Source: a virus
Strand: one strand, 5' to 3'
DNA length: 40,297 bases
IMG/VR virus record: IMGVR_UViG_3300022204_000007
Location: 1-40,297 of that record
Part shown: positions 28,518 to 36,857 of the stretch, piece by piece
Position numbering within the stretch: the first letter of the stretch is position 1
Layout of the letters: each line of letters opens with the position of its first letter
Notes under the pieces: generated by a model
Databases searched by the model: none
Told to the model about the DNA's origin: nothing
Seen by the model: the letters and a program-made list of their open reading frames with translations, nothing else
Position numbers and translations under genes: made by a program

Positions 28518-29354
28518 CGTCACCACCTCCACGCCCGTGGCGTTGAACTGTCCTGCCTCCGCACCGTAGCTGACGTCGGCATTGCCCGTCGAGGAGATTT
28601 CCAGGGGCGCTGGAACGGAGGGCACCTCATCGACCCCGCCGACCACCTCCTCGGGGGTCAGGATGGCGTCGACCATGCCCCGCGCCAGCGCCTCGCTGGC
28701 GAGGAAGGTGGCGCCCTCCCCGACTGCGACCGCGGCGCCGTCTGGTGCCCAGCCGCGGGCCGTGGCGATGTCGCCGAGCATGATTCCGGCCATCTCGTCC
28801 ACGAGGGCCTGGGTCTGCGCGGCCCCGTCCTCGGTGTCGGCGCGGGCTGCCTTCCGCCGCGTGGCAGAGGACACGAACACGCGGCGCCGATCGTCGTCAT
28901 CGAGGAGGACCCCGATGAGGACACCGACGGAGCCGATGGGGGCCTCGGCCAGCGCCGTGACCCGGTCGGCAGCGGTAGAGAGCCAGTACGCCGCCGACAG
29001 GCAGTGACCCACGGCCCGAGCCTCGGTCGGCTTGGCGCATCGGGCGAGCTGGGCCCGCGCCACCCTCACTCCCTGCACCTCACCGCCCGGCGAGTTGACC
29101 TCCAGGCGGATGTCGGCGACCTGGGGGTCTGCCTCGGCCGCCACCAGGGCGGCGCGGATCTCCTCGTAGGACACCCCGCCCCAGAAGCTCGGCCGCGCCG
29201 TCAGAGGGCCGCACACGTCGATGACGGCGGTCTGGCCCTCGAGCCTGTACGGGAGGCCCTCGTCGCGCTCCACCTCCACCTCGAGGTCGAGGTAGTACGC
29301 CAGCGCCCCGCGCTCCATGGCCCACTGCCGCCCGGCCCACCACGGCTTGCTCAT
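28014..29354 (-). CDS. Prohead protease (S49/ClpP-like) with scaffold domain
   Basis: ATG 29354 overlaps the portal stop (ATGA). The 446-aa protein has the S49/lambda gpC features: 'VNSPGGEVQG' with the oxyanion Gly pair (~86-95), the nucleophile Ser120 in 'GHCLSAAYWLS', and 'IGSVGVL' (~140-146). Residues ~280-446 form a coiled-coil scaffold that can also be made separately from an internal start. It cleaves scaffold during head maturation. The fusion keeps the protease linked to the core. Confidence 0.8.
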   Translation of the reverse strand: MSKPWWAGRQWAMERGALAYYLDLEVEVERDEGLPYRLEGQTAVIDVCGPLTARPSFWGGVSYEEIRAALVAAEADPQVADIRLEVNSPGGEVQGVRVARAQLARCAKPTEARAVGHCLSAAYWLSTAADRVTALAEAPIGSVGVLIGVLLDDDDRRRVFVSSATRRKAARADTEDGAAQTQALVDEMAGIMLGDIATARGWAPDGAAVAVGEGATFLASEALARGMVDAILTPEEVVGGVDEVPSVPAPLEISSTGNADVSYGAEAGQFNATGVEVVTMTPEQQAEMDRLRAAAAEAEARASEAEARATATAATLTELSGAVEALKAEAQAKACNEWLDRHQARGAISAAMRAEAGEAFGNAAARKLVEGLPDGAAVPRGLQGAATPPESSQHADMAALTGHLHALAKENGTSFSVELQQFKATQPAEWVRLCSEATMPGRRGAR

Positions 29355-30817
29355 CCCTCGCCTCCCTCGTCCAGCGGCAACTTCTGCTGGCCACCACCAC
29401 GCGCCTGGTCGAACAGCGATGCACCGCTGACCCTGCTCGGCCTGCCGGTGCGCCGGGAGTCTGGCGGCCGGGCCGATGTCGAGTCCAGCTCGGCCATCCC
29501 CAGGCCCCGCCGCAGCTTCCGCTCGTCGGCATCCTGCCACGTCACGAGCCCGGCAGACTGGAGGCCCGGCAGGGTCGAGACTTGCTCGATGAAGTCGTCA
29601 ACACGGATACCCTCGAACCAGATCCGTGGGTACTCGCGCGGCTTGAGCTGGTCGCCGAAGTTGAACTGGAGCATGCGGCCCACGGTGCCGGCGCCGGGGC
29701 GCCCCGGCCCGTTGATCTCCCCGTAGATCCACTCCAGGGTGTTGACCAGGGCGCGCTCGGCGGTCGTCTTCTGCACGTCGCCGAGGCTCCACGAGCCGCT
29801 GGAGCCCTGCGACCCGAGCTGGAGGAACTGAGCCATCCAGGCCGAGCTGATGGCCCACCAGTGGTGCTGCGCCTGAGCGATGAGGCCGCTCGGGTCGTGG
29901 TCTCCTCCGACCACTTCGATGTGGACCCCGACACCGCTCACGAGGTGACCCAGCTCGTGGGACGTGTACGCCTTGAGCTGGGCTGCGACGTTGGCGGCGA
30001 GGAGCTCGAAGTCGGCCTTCGTTGCGGCGGGGTGCGCCTGCCGCACCTCCATCTCGTTGATCTTCGCGTGCGGGGTGCCGATGCCCCACCGCTGCGCCCC
30101 GGCGGCCATCAGGCGATAGAGGAGGTCGAGGTCGGCGGCGTGCGGGTGGCAGACCCGGCCGATTCCGATCCCGCGCCAGTTGGCGCCGGTCCGCATGTGG
30201 GAGAGGTGCAGGATGCGGTTGGCGTCGATGACGCGGGCGCCCGATGACCAGCCGCCGACCGGGCGCTGGATGACCGCGACCAGCCGCTCGGCCTCGTCCG
30301 TCCTCCACTCGTTGATGGACTCGGGCTCGCGGTAGTGCCAGTCGGCCAGCCAGTCGCGCCCGTCGGCGGCGTACCACTCCTCCTCGTGCACCCCGAAGCC
30401 GTAGAACGGGGCCCAGAGGAAGTCGGCCAGGTACGCCTCGAACCCACGCTGCGCGCGGCCGCGGGATGCGAACGACCCCAGGCCGAACGCTTCCTCAAGG
30501 TAGTCCGCAGGCTCGCGGCTGCCGTCCTTCGCAGGCTCGACCGTGGTGGTGCCCGACAGCCAGGCCGACCGCGTAAACCACCAGGGCGCGAACATGGCCG
30601 GCGAGGAGCGGACGAAGTGGGCCAGGTCGCGGATGAGGAGTTGGTCGGCGAGACGCGCGTTGCGCTCGTACCCGTACACCCTCCCGCCCGCCCCCAGCGG
30701 CTTCCCGCTGTTCCCCTGGATGCCCACGGGGGGCCGCGCCGGGGTCTCCTGACGCTCGCGGGCTGCGTCGCCCGTCACCACGCCTGCGAACCATCCGAGG
30801 TCGTTGGGGCTGCCCAT
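29351..30817 (-). CDS. Portal protein
   Basis: ATG 30817 gives 488 aa, the size of a portal. It lies after the large terminase and before the prohead protease, the standard place. The sequence resembles DUF935/Mu gp29-type portals: 'RVYGYERNARLADQLLIRDLAHFVRSSP' early, 'GSQGSSGSWSLGDVQKTTAERALVNTLEWIYGEINGPG' in the C-terminal half and 'GLVTWQDADERKLRRGLGMAEL' near the end. It would form the dodecameric ring through which DNA enters. A 37-bp piece of this gene (29843-29879) is copied exactly at 37443-37479. Confidence 0.8.
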   Translation of the reverse strand: MGSPNDLGWFAGVVTGDAARERQETPARPPVGIQGNSGKPLGAGGRVYGYERNARLADQLLIRDLAHFVRSSPAMFAPWWFTRSAWLSGTTTVEPAKDGSREPADYLEEAFGLGSFASRGRAQRGFEAYLADFLWAPFYGFGVHEEEWYAADGRDWLADWHYREPESINEWRTDEAERLVAVIQRPVGGWSSGARVIDANRILHLSHMRTGANWRGIGIGRVCHPHAADLDLLYRLMAAGAQRWGIGTPHAKINEMEVRQAHPAATKADFELLAANVAAQLKAYTSHELGHLVSGVGVHIEVVGGDHDPSGLIAQAQHHWWAISSAWMAQFLQLGSQGSSGSWSLGDVQKTTAERALVNTLEWIYGEINGPGRPGAGTVGRMLQFNFGDQLKPREYPRIWFEGIRVDDFIEQVSTLPGLQSAGLVTWQDADERKLRRGLGMAELDSTSARPPDSRRTGRPSRVSGASLFDQARGGGQQKLPLDEGGEG

Positions 30818-30863
30818 GCGGCCGACGGTAGCACGCCCAGGCGCGGCCCGTCACCGCAGGGCG

Positions 30864-32348
30864 CTACCGCTCGGCCTTGACCCTGCCGACCCAGGCCGGC
30901 GGCGCCACGTCGATCAGCCCAGCAGCGCCCCCGATGTCGAACGCCGGCAGCGTCCACAACAGGTATCGCACCAGGTAGCGGATGGCGTCTGCGACGTGCT
31001 GGGGCTGGCCTCTGCCTGGGTTCTGCGGGCGCCCCTTCTCAGGCCAGCGGTACGCCATGATCGTGTGCGCCGGGTTCCTGGCTGGTGGGGCCTGCGACCT
31101 CCACTCGTCCCATACCTCGCGGGGGACGACAAGCCGCCGGCCCCCGTCCGCGGTGCAGATGGCGCGCTGAACCCTGACGATTCCACCGCGGACGTCCTGC
31201 TTCGCCGCGTCGGTCTCGGCGATGGCGGCGAGGCCCAGACCCCAGCCTACCGGGCCTTCCACGGCTGCGCCGCCGGGGGGCGGGTAGGCGACCGCGTCCA
31301 CGTCACTCCACCCCGAGTGGAGGTTGCGGGCCAGCCCTGCAGGGTCCACCACCACCCCGTCGAGCCAGATACGAGGCCCAGGCGCCAGGTGCGCCAGGTG
31401 CCTGGGCCATGCGACCTCCCGCATGTGCTCCAGCAGCTCGGGCGTCAGGCAGTCGTCGGGGCACTGGCTGCGGAACATCACGGACAGCGGGTCTACCCTC
31501 CCGGTGTCGGGGTTCAGGCGCTCGGTGTCCTGCACGTAGACCACCGCCGGCCAGCGATAGCCCCAGTCGATGCCCGCCAGGGTCGGGCGCGCCGGGTCGT
31601 ACACCCAGCCGTCGAGGAGGTTGCCAGCAGGCCAGGACTCGGGCCGCCAGGACCCGTACGGGCGGTCAGCGACGGGCCAGGGGAGCCCGTGCATCAACGC
31701 GTCGACCTCTTCGGGGGTGCGGGTCGCGCGCTGCCGGTCGAACCAGCCGGGGTCGAGGTTGGCGGCGTTGTCCTCGCTTACCGGCCGCATCACCACCCCG
31801 CCGGCGTTGGCGATGGCGGTCGGCCACCACTCGACGGCGGACGGGCGGCCGTTGACGACGACGCCCGCGGGGTGCTCCACGCCGTTGACGTCGAGAGCGC
31901 TCGAGCGGGCGCGGTCGGATGCGTGCTTGAAGGGCGTGTCGTCCTCGAACTTCTGCGCCTCGTCGATGACGACCAGGTGCGCGTCGCGGCCCTCGAGCGG
32001 GTTTGCCCCCTCGTGGCGGGTGTTGCTCGCGTCCCGGTAGTACCGCAGCTTGACCTCGGAGCCGTTGGGGTGGGCGTACCGCTTCACCCCGGCCAGCCAG
32101 CGCCACGAGGGCCCGAGGACGGCGTCGAGGTTGGGGCGCGCGATGTCGCCCAGGTCGCCGTAGCTTTCCATCACGAAGATGATGGAGCACCCCGGCCGCG
32201 TCTCCCCGACCACCTTGCAGAGCATCGCCAGCGCCACGCTCTTGCCGCAGCCGATGCCCCCCCAGACGCCCACGAAGGGGTGCTCGAGGCACGTCAGCAG
32301 GAAGTCGCGCTGGAAGCGGTTGAGCCGGAGGGCCGAGACGTCGGCCAC
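30864..32348 (-). CDS. Terminase large subunit (packaging ATPase/nuclease)
   Basis: The 494-aa protein has a Walker A 'GGIGCGKS' (~30-37), Walker B 'LVVIDEAQ' (~130), and nuclease acidic residues in 'LAGIDWGY' and 'HVADAIRYLV' near the C-terminus. It cuts concatemers and drives DNA into the procapsid through the portal, encoded just downstream. Start is GTG 32348, 3 nt after the methyltransferase stop. Its small subunit is not adjacent: a lipoprotein and a methyltransferase lie between. Confidence 0.9.
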   Translation of the reverse strand: MADVSALRLNRFQRDFLLTCLEHPFVGVWGGIGCGKSVALAMLCKVVGETRPGCSIIFVMESYGDLGDIARPNLDAVLGPSWRWLAGVKRYAHPNGSEVKLRYYRDASNTRHEGANPLEGRDAHLVVIDEAQKFEDDTPFKHASDRARSSALDVNGVEHPAGVVVNGRPSAVEWWPTAIANAGGVVMRPVSEDNAANLDPGWFDRQRATRTPEEVDALMHGLPWPVADRPYGSWRPESWPAGNLLDGWVYDPARPTLAGIDWGYRWPAVVYVQDTERLNPDTGRVDPLSVMFRSQCPDDCLTPELLEHMREVAWPRHLAHLAPGPRIWLDGVVVDPAGLARNLHSGWSDVDAVAYPPPGGAAVEGPVGWGLGLAAIAETDAAKQDVRGGIVRVQRAICTADGGRRLVVPREVWDEWRSQAPPARNPAHTIMAYRWPEKGRPQNPGRGQPQHVADAIRYLVRYLLWTLPAFDIGGAAGLIDVAPPAWVGRVKAER

Positions 32349-32351
32349 GGG

Positions 32352-33902
32352 CTAGCCCTCGACGGCGTGCGCCACGCGGGCGCGGATGATGTCGCAGTAG
32401 GCCGGCTCGCGCTCGATGCCGATGCAGGCGAAGCCCTCGCGCTCGCAGGCGACGAGCGTGGTGCCGCTGCCGGCGAACGGCTCAAGGACCACGCCGCCCG
32501 GCGGAGTCACAAGGCGGACCAGCCAGCGCATGAGGCGCACCGGCTTCACCGTGGCATGTGTGTTGGTCCGGGCAGACTCCGTGCGCCCGCCGTCGCGCAG
32601 GGCGTCGGCGCCCTGCGCGACGGCGGGCGCCAGCCCATCACACCCAGCGTCTCGCTCTGACCGAGCGGGCTTCGGGCATGCGTAAACGTTCGCCGGGAAA
32701 CGACCTATCGGCGAAGCCACCATAGCCGGCGGCGGCGCGTCATCGTCTTGCGGCCCCGGCCACGACGCGTCGCCATACGCGATCCTGCACCCGTCGATGT
32801 TCAGCGCCCCGGTGCCGTGCGCAAGCACCGTCTCAACGACCGTGCCGATCAGCGGCTTGCGAGCCAGGATGGCGGGCTCCTGCGCTGGCTTCAGCCCGGT
32901 ACCCCAGCCGTCCCACTGCTTGGCGTCGTCAGTGACAGGATCGCCCTTCGGCGTCCGGGTGTAATTCGGCCCTCCCATGCTTCCGTTGTTGCTCACGACA
33001 GGTCCAGCCTGGCCCCTAAGGTGTCCCTCGACTGCGTCCATGGCCTTCGCCACGTCGAGGCTCTTCGGAAAGCCGTTGTAGTAGAGCCATGAGATGGTGT
33101 CTCTGATCTCGAAGCCGGCATCCTCAAGCGCAACGGCGAGGCGGTGCACCGTGCGCGTGCCGCCAAAGGCGACAACGTGCCCGCCAGGCTTGAGCACGCG
33201 GAGCGCCTCGGCGGCGAACTCCGGCCCAGGCGGCAGCGCGTCCCACGCCTTGCCCATGAAGCCGATGCCGTAGGGCGGGTCGGTCACAATGGCGTCGATG
33301 CTGCCGTCCGCGATCGTCCGCATGACCTCGACGCAGTCGCCGCAGGTCAGCGCGTGGCGCCCCAGCGGCACCACCTCGCCGGGCTGCGTGACGGGCTCGG
33401 CGGGTGGCGGGGGGACGTCATCGTCGCCGGGGCGGTCGTCGTGCGGAGCGGGTGGCGCGGGGGGCTCTGCGAGGGTCAGCGAGAGGGATGCCTCGTCGAA
33501 GCCGAGGGCCAGCGGCGCGAAGTCGGTCACGAGGTCGCCCAGCTCCACGCGCAGCGCCGGCGCGTTCCACCCGCCCCGGTCGTACGTGGCGTTGTCGGCG
33601 AGGGCGTAGGCGCGGGCCTCGCGCGCGGAGCCGGCGAACGGCACCGCAGCGATGGTGGTCCACCCGAGGCGGCGCGCAGCGAGGAGGGTGCCGTTGCCCG
33701 CGATGACCACGCGGTCGGCGGGCCGGTATACCACCGGCTTCTGCTGCCCGTGGCGCTCGAGGGACGCTGCGACGGCGGCGACGGACGCCTCGGGGTGGGT
33801 GCGGAGGTTGGCGGGGTCGAGCTCGAGCGTGGCGACGTCGACGAGGAGCCCGTGGAGGGCGGTGGCCACGTGCGGCGCGGCGGGTGGGCGGCGCTTGCTC
33901 AT
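32352..33902 (-). CDS. ParB-like domain fused to a DNA methyltransferase (beta class)
   Basis: ATG 33902 overlaps the lipoprotein stop (ATGA); 516 aa. Residues ~15-110 form a ParB/Srx-like domain ('RTHPEASVAAVAASLERHGQ', 'VIAGNGTLLAARRLGW'). The methyltransferase has DPPY at 208-211 before the SAM-binding FAGSGTT at 476-482, the beta order, and the family's 'GWGTGLKPAQEPAILARKPL' and 'HGTGALNIDGCRI' segments. It would methylate adenine N6 or cytosine N4 and protect phage DNA from host restriction; target sequence not predictable. Its place in the packaging module may let it mark DNA late, near packaging. Confidence 0.85.
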   Translation of the reverse strand: MSKRRPPAAPHVATALHGLLVDVATLELDPANLRTHPEASVAAVAASLERHGQQKPVVYRPADRVVIAGNGTLLAARRLGWTTIAAVPFAGSAREARAYALADNATYDRGGWNAPALRVELGDLVTDFAPLALGFDEASLSLTLAEPPAPPAPHDDRPGDDDVPPPPAEPVTQPGEVVPLGRHALTCGDCVEVMRTIADGSIDAIVTDPPYGIGFMGKAWDALPPGPEFAAEALRVLKPGGHVVAFGGTRTVHRLAVALEDAGFEIRDTISWLYYNGFPKSLDVAKAMDAVEGHLRGQAGPVVSNNGSMGGPNYTRTPKGDPVTDDAKQWDGWGTGLKPAQEPAILARKPLIGTVVETVLAHGTGALNIDGCRIAYGDASWPGPQDDDAPPPAMVASPIGRFPANVYACPKPARSERDAGCDGLAPAVAQGADALRDGGRTESARTNTHATVKPVRLMRWLVRLVTPPGGVVLEPFAGSGTTLVACEREGFACIGIEREPAYCDIIRARVAHAVEG

Positions 33903-34162
33903 TGGCGGCAGATGTTGCTCTCGACGTAGCCCCAGCCGACGAAGCACAGGCCGTCCACGCAGGCCCCGCCGGGCCCGTACGCGCAGCAGACGCCCGTCAC
34001 GTCGCCCACCGTGCAGATGTACTCAGGCGCCGCGTCCACCGGAGCGGACGCGGCGTCCGCGACCGCCGAGTCCGCCTCAGCGTCGGGGCCGGGCGCGTCG
34101 CAGTCCTCACCGCACCCGACTGCGAGCAGGGCGAGGAGGACGGCGGTGGCGCCGGTGGTCAT
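33899..34162 (-). CDS. Lipoprotein, 87 aa
   Basis: ATG 34162 overlaps the small terminase stop (ATGA). The signal peptide 'TTGATAVLLALLAVGC' ends in a lipobox, so Cys would be lipidated. The mature part starts with an Asp/Ala-rich linker (CGEDCDAPGPDAEADSAVADAAS) and ends in a compact Cys-rich domain (six Cys within ~40 residues). Phage lipoproteins of this kind are often superinfection-exclusion factors that change the host envelope, but nothing here proves it. Its place inside the terminase block is odd; it may be a moron-type insertion even though it is tightly coupled. Confidence 0.7.
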   Translation of the reverse strand: MTTGATAVLLALLAVGCGEDCDAPGPDAEADSAVADAASAPVDAAPEYICTVGDVTGVCCAYGPGGACVDGLCFVGWGYVESNICRQ

Positions 34163-34662
34163 GGTTCCTCCCGTGGCGCCACGAGCTGCTCGAGCAGGGT
34201 CTTGAGGCCCGCGTCCGCCGCCTGGAGCCCGTGGTTCACGCTCAGCTCGGCCTTCGGGCTGTAGCGCCCACTCCCGCTGTGCCTCATCCTCAGGTTCGCC
34301 TCCGCCGCTCTCCAGTCGCCTGCGGCGGCGGCTTGGTGGATGGTGTTGAGGTCGCGGAGGTCCCGCGCCGCCTCCGCGCGCGTAACCGCGTCGTGCAATT
34401 CGACATACGGCTGGTCGGCCGCATCGACGGCAGGGCCCGCCCCGCTGCCCGAGACCGGCTCGCCGTCGTCCCCCACCTGGTCATCCACCCTCGGCGCTGC
34501 CGCGCCTCTGGCGAGCCACCCGAGCAGCGTGGCGCGGTGAACGCCGGCGTGGCCGGCGGTGGTGGCGCGGTCTGCCCCGAGCGAGACTGCCTCCACGATG
34601 CGCGCCTGGCGCTCGGGGTTCAGCAGCAGCGGGCGGCCGGGCCCCCGGCGGGCCCGCGTCAC
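34159..34662 (-). CDS. Terminase small subunit (probable)
   Basis: GTG 34662 overlaps the previous stop (GTGA); 167 aa. It has an N-terminal basic 'GRP' segment and a helix-turn-helix 'RIVEAVSLGADRATTAGHAGVHRATLLGWLARG' (~21-53), as in phage small terminases and their look-alikes, followed by an acidic linker and a helical C-terminal part that may oligomerise. It would recognise phage DNA and load the large subunit. Other DNA-binding roles are possible; distance of ~1.8 kb from the large subunit gene is unusual. Confidence 0.7.
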   Translation of the reverse strand: MTRARRGPGRPLLLNPERQARIVEAVSLGADRATTAGHAGVHRATLLGWLARGAAAPRVDDQVGDDGEPVSGSGAGPAVDAADQPYVELHDAVTRAEAARDLRDLNTIHQAAAAGDWRAAEANLRMRHSGSGRYSPKAELSVNHGLQAADAGLKTLLEQLVAPREEP

Positions 34663-35048
34663 AGCTTCACCTGGAGCGGCAGGGCTCGGGCTGCGGCGGC
34701 CTCGGCCTGGGCCGCCATCACCTCGCCGACGTGCTGGCGGGCGACCGCCAGGGCGGCCTCGCTCAGGGCGAGCTGGACGTGGGCCAGCGTGATGGGGTGG
34801 GCGGCCTCGGGCTGGACGTGGACTGCGCCGGACGGATCCACGACCACGACCACGGCCACCAGGGCGGCCTCGACCTCGGCCTGGGCCCGGAGGTGGTTCG
34901 CTGCGCTTTGGAGGAGCGCGCCGAGCGGGGCGCCCTTGCCAGAGCTGATCGGGGTCCGGCCATCGGGCCCGACGAGTCTCGCTGCCATCTGTGCATTCTC
35001 CCGGCGGGCGCGCGCCGCCTTCCTGGCCAGGGTGCGCCTCGCGTTCAC
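34659..35048 (-). CDS. Hypothetical helical protein, 129 aa
   Basis: GTG 35048 overlaps the GroES stop (GTGA). A very basic N-terminus (NARRTLARKAARARRENAQMAARL) is followed by 'GALLQSAANHLRAQAEVEAALVAVVVVVDPSGAVHVQPEAAHPITLAHVQLALSEAALAVARQHVG', a mixture of helix and short strand. No known motif. It is coupled to both GroES and the small terminase, so it may take part in packaging or head assembly. Function unknown. Confidence 0.6.
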   Translation of the reverse strand: MNARRTLARKAARARRENAQMAARLVGPDGRTPISSGKGAPLGALLQSAANHLRAQAEVEAALVAVVVVVDPSGAVHVQPEAAHPITLAHVQLALSEAALAVARQHVGEVMAAQAEAAAARALPLQVKL

Positions 35049-35443
35049 GGTGCGTGCTCGGGGAGGGTCCACCCGACGCCGGGCGTGTGGACCGCCTCGA
35101 CCGGGGAGTGGTCTGCCTGGGTGTCGTCCTCGATGACCGCGAGGACGACCCACGTGGACACCAGCACGTAGCCCACCCCGTCGTCCTCGGTGCGGAACCG
35201 CTTCTCGCCGTCCACCGTCTGGCCGCCGTAGCGGTTGATGATGACCCGGTCGCCAACTGCCAGCGGGATGGGCTGCACTTTCTTGACCGGCCGCCAGCCG
35301 CTCCCGACGGCGACCACGGTGCCGCTCGTGGAGCTGCTCCGCTTGGTGTCGGGGAGGATGAGGCCGCCCCGGCTGGTCTCCTCCGGTGGGTCCAGCCGGA
35401 TGAGGACGTTGTCGCCGATGGGGCGCAGGTGTTCGGGGTTCAT
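35045..35443 (-). CDS. GroES-like co-chaperonin
   Basis: ATG 35443 overlaps the previous stop (ATGA); 132 aa. It matches Cpn10 closely: 'LRPIGDNVLIRLDPPEETSRGGLILPD' with the mobile loop (~20-32, GGLIL being the GroEL-binding part), 'SGTVVAVGSGWRP' and 'VGDRVIINRYGG'. It lacks the usual end and has ~25 extra residues (DTQADHSPVEAVHTPGVGWTLPEHAP). By analogy with T4 gp31 it could let the host GroEL fold a phage capsid protein; its place near the head genes supports this. Confidence 0.85.
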   Translation of the reverse strand: MNPEHLRPIGDNVLIRLDPPEETSRGGLILPDTKRSSSTSGTVVAVGSGWRPVKKVQPIPLAVGDRVIINRYGGQTVDGEKRFRTEDDGVGYVLVSTWVVLAVIEDDTQADHSPVEAVHTPGVGWTLPEHAP

Positions 35444-35712
35444 GGTTCGGCCTGGCTCCAGGCTGGGTCGGCGTCGGTCGGGTAGGCGAGGTCGTGCAAC
35501 TCCCGCAGGCGCCGCCGGAACGCGGCCGAGGCAGCACGAGAGAATCCTGGCCCGCCTGGGGCCTGCAGGCGCCCCAGGAGCGTCTCGGCGTAGCTCAGGC
35601 AGTGGCCCAGCCTTTTCGCGTCCTCGCAGCAGGTTGTCTGCGGGCGGCCTGGCTTCGATGGGGCCGGGATGGGGCGGCCGGTGACGGCGCAACTGCGGGG
35701 GTGGTCTGCCAT
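35440..35712 (-). CDS. Small CxxTGxPI / GRP-motif protein, 90 aa (paralogue of the 1665 gene)
   Basis: ATG 35712 (a GTG lies 9 nt upstream) gives 90 aa. It begins 'DHPRSCAVTGRPIPAPSKPGRPQTTCCEDAKRLGHCL' and ends with 'ASAAFRRRLRELHDLAYPTDADP'. The order C-x-x-T-G-x-P-I, GRP, A-K-R-L and the final Arg/Leu helix are shared with the protein at 1665-1919 in the other arm. This copy has four Cys, so it may bind zinc where the other does not. It is coupled to GroES (ATGA). Function unknown. Confidence 0.7.
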   Translation of the reverse strand: MADHPRSCAVTGRPIPAPSKPGRPQTTCCEDAKRLGHCLSYAETLLGRLQAPGGPGFSRAASAAFRRRLRELHDLAYPTDADPAWSQAEP

Positions 35713-35724
35713 AGCAGGCACAGC

Positions 35725-36324
35725 CTAACCGGGGTTGCGCTCACCCGCAACCGGCCACGGCAGCCAGTAGTCTGCGCGGCGGATCTTCGCCATCCGGCCG
35801 TCTGGGTGGTGCCAGACGATGCCCTCGATGGGGTTGGCGGCCAGGTAGTCGCGCAGCCTGTCGAACTCCCGCGGCGCGCCGTCGAGGGCCTCGAGGCCGT
35901 GCGCGAAGAACCTGTGGTCGGACAGCCCCTCGTGGTTGGCGTTGATCCGCGGCCCGCACAGCTCATACGTGCCATCCGGCAGCGCATACGGGAACCGGCT
36001 GAACGCGTCGTCCCGCGCCGCGAGGTGCCAGACGTCGGCGGGGTTGTCAGCCGAGACGGCGACCCAATGTGGCCAGTGCCCGGTTGCCGGGTCCGGCGCT
36101 GGCGTGCACGGGATGGCGCCCGGCGGCGGCGTCTTCCCGCGCTTCGCGTCGTACCGCTTGTACAGCACCCCGGCGAGGACCATGCACGCGGTGCCGTCCC
36201 GCTTGCGGGTGGCGCGTCCCTCGCTGAAGACGACCCACTCGCACCCCGGCGTGATGGTGTTGAGCAGCACCGGGCGCCGACGGTCCGTGAAGTCGCGCTC
36301 GAACAGGCACGGGATTTTCCTCAT
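35725..36324 (-). CDS. RNA ligase (nucleotidyltransferase superfamily)
   Basis: ATG 36324 starts 4 nt after the RuvC stop; 199 aa. The ligase motifs are visible: KRDG with the likely AMP-acceptor Lys41 (motif I), 'GTYELCGP' (118-125, motif III), 'EGIVWH' (167-172, motif IV) and 'MAKIRR' (178-183, motif V). It would join or repair RNA ends, e.g. tRNAs cut by a host defence nuclease. No polynucleotide kinase/phosphatase is recognised nearby, so it would need 5'-phosphate and 3'-hydroxyl ends or a host partner. It is short for an RNA ligase, with little beyond the catalytic domain. Confidence 0.8.
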   Translation of the reverse strand: MRKIPCLFERDFTDRRRPVLLNTITPGCEWVVFSEGRATRKRDGTACMVLAGVLYKRYDAKRGKTPPPGAIPCTPAPDPATGHWPHWVAVSADNPADVWHLAARDDAFSRFPYALPDGTYELCGPRINANHEGLSDHRFFAHGLEALDGAPREFDRLRDYLAANPIEGIVWHHPDGRMAKIRRADYWLPWPVAGERNPG

Positions 36325-36328
36325 TGCG

Positions 36329-36811
36329 CTACTCCCCCGTCCCCCACCTGCCCCCTCGGGCAACCTCGGCGACCCAGAGCGCGTCGGCCTCGTTGTCGTC
36401 GGCCACCTCGCCCCACCTCGTCACGGCTGCGGCCTTGACGGCCGGCTTGGCGGCGTTGCCTTTGCCGGTCGCGGTGCGCTTGATGGTGGCGACTGGCACG
36501 CCCTCGTAGGGCACCTCCACCTCCTCGCACAGGCCGGTGACGGCGGCGACGATGCCGCCATAGACGTGGGCGGCATCCACCCCGAGGTGGGCCCGCACCT
36601 CCTCGTAGGCGACCTCCACCGGAGGGTATGCCTCGAGCAGCTCGCGCAGGTAGCGGCGCACCCGCAGGTAGCGCATCCCGCCGCCCTCGTGGCGGCGCGG
36701 TCGGAGGTCCCAGACCCCGGACGCCACGCGCTCGCCGTCCTCCTCGCGCAGGACAGCCCAGCCGCACGCGGTGCCGGGGTCGATGCCGATGATGTAGTTC
36801 GTTCCAGTCAC
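36329..36811 (-). CDS. RuvC-like Holliday junction resolvase
   Basis: GTG 36811 has GGAGG 5 nt upstream; 160 aa. The RNase H-fold sites are visible: Asp11 in 'IIGIDPGT', Glu70/71 in 'VAYEEV', and Asp138/139 with Asp143 in 'DDNEADALWVAE'. Length and the 'ATIKRTATGKGNAAK' segment before the last motif match RuvC-type proteins. It probably resolves branched DNA made by replication and recombination before packaging. The next gene, 4 nt away, is the RNA ligase. Confidence 0.85.
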   Translation of the reverse strand: MTGTNYIIGIDPGTACGWAVLREEDGERVASGVWDLRPRRHEGGGMRYLRVRRYLRELLEAYPPVEVAYEEVRAHLGVDAAHVYGGIVAAVTGLCEEVEVPYEGVPVATIKRTATGKGNAAKPAVKAAAVTRWGEVADDNEADALWVAEVARGGRWGTGE

Positions 36812-36857
36812 CCCGCCTCCAGTGGCCCGCTCGGGCCCCCGCGTGGTCGCAAGAGTT

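Noticed and set aside
30804-32660. 618-codon + strand frame opposite the large terminase
   Set aside because: Shadow of the terminase gene, whose Walker and nuclease motifs are clear on the - strand.
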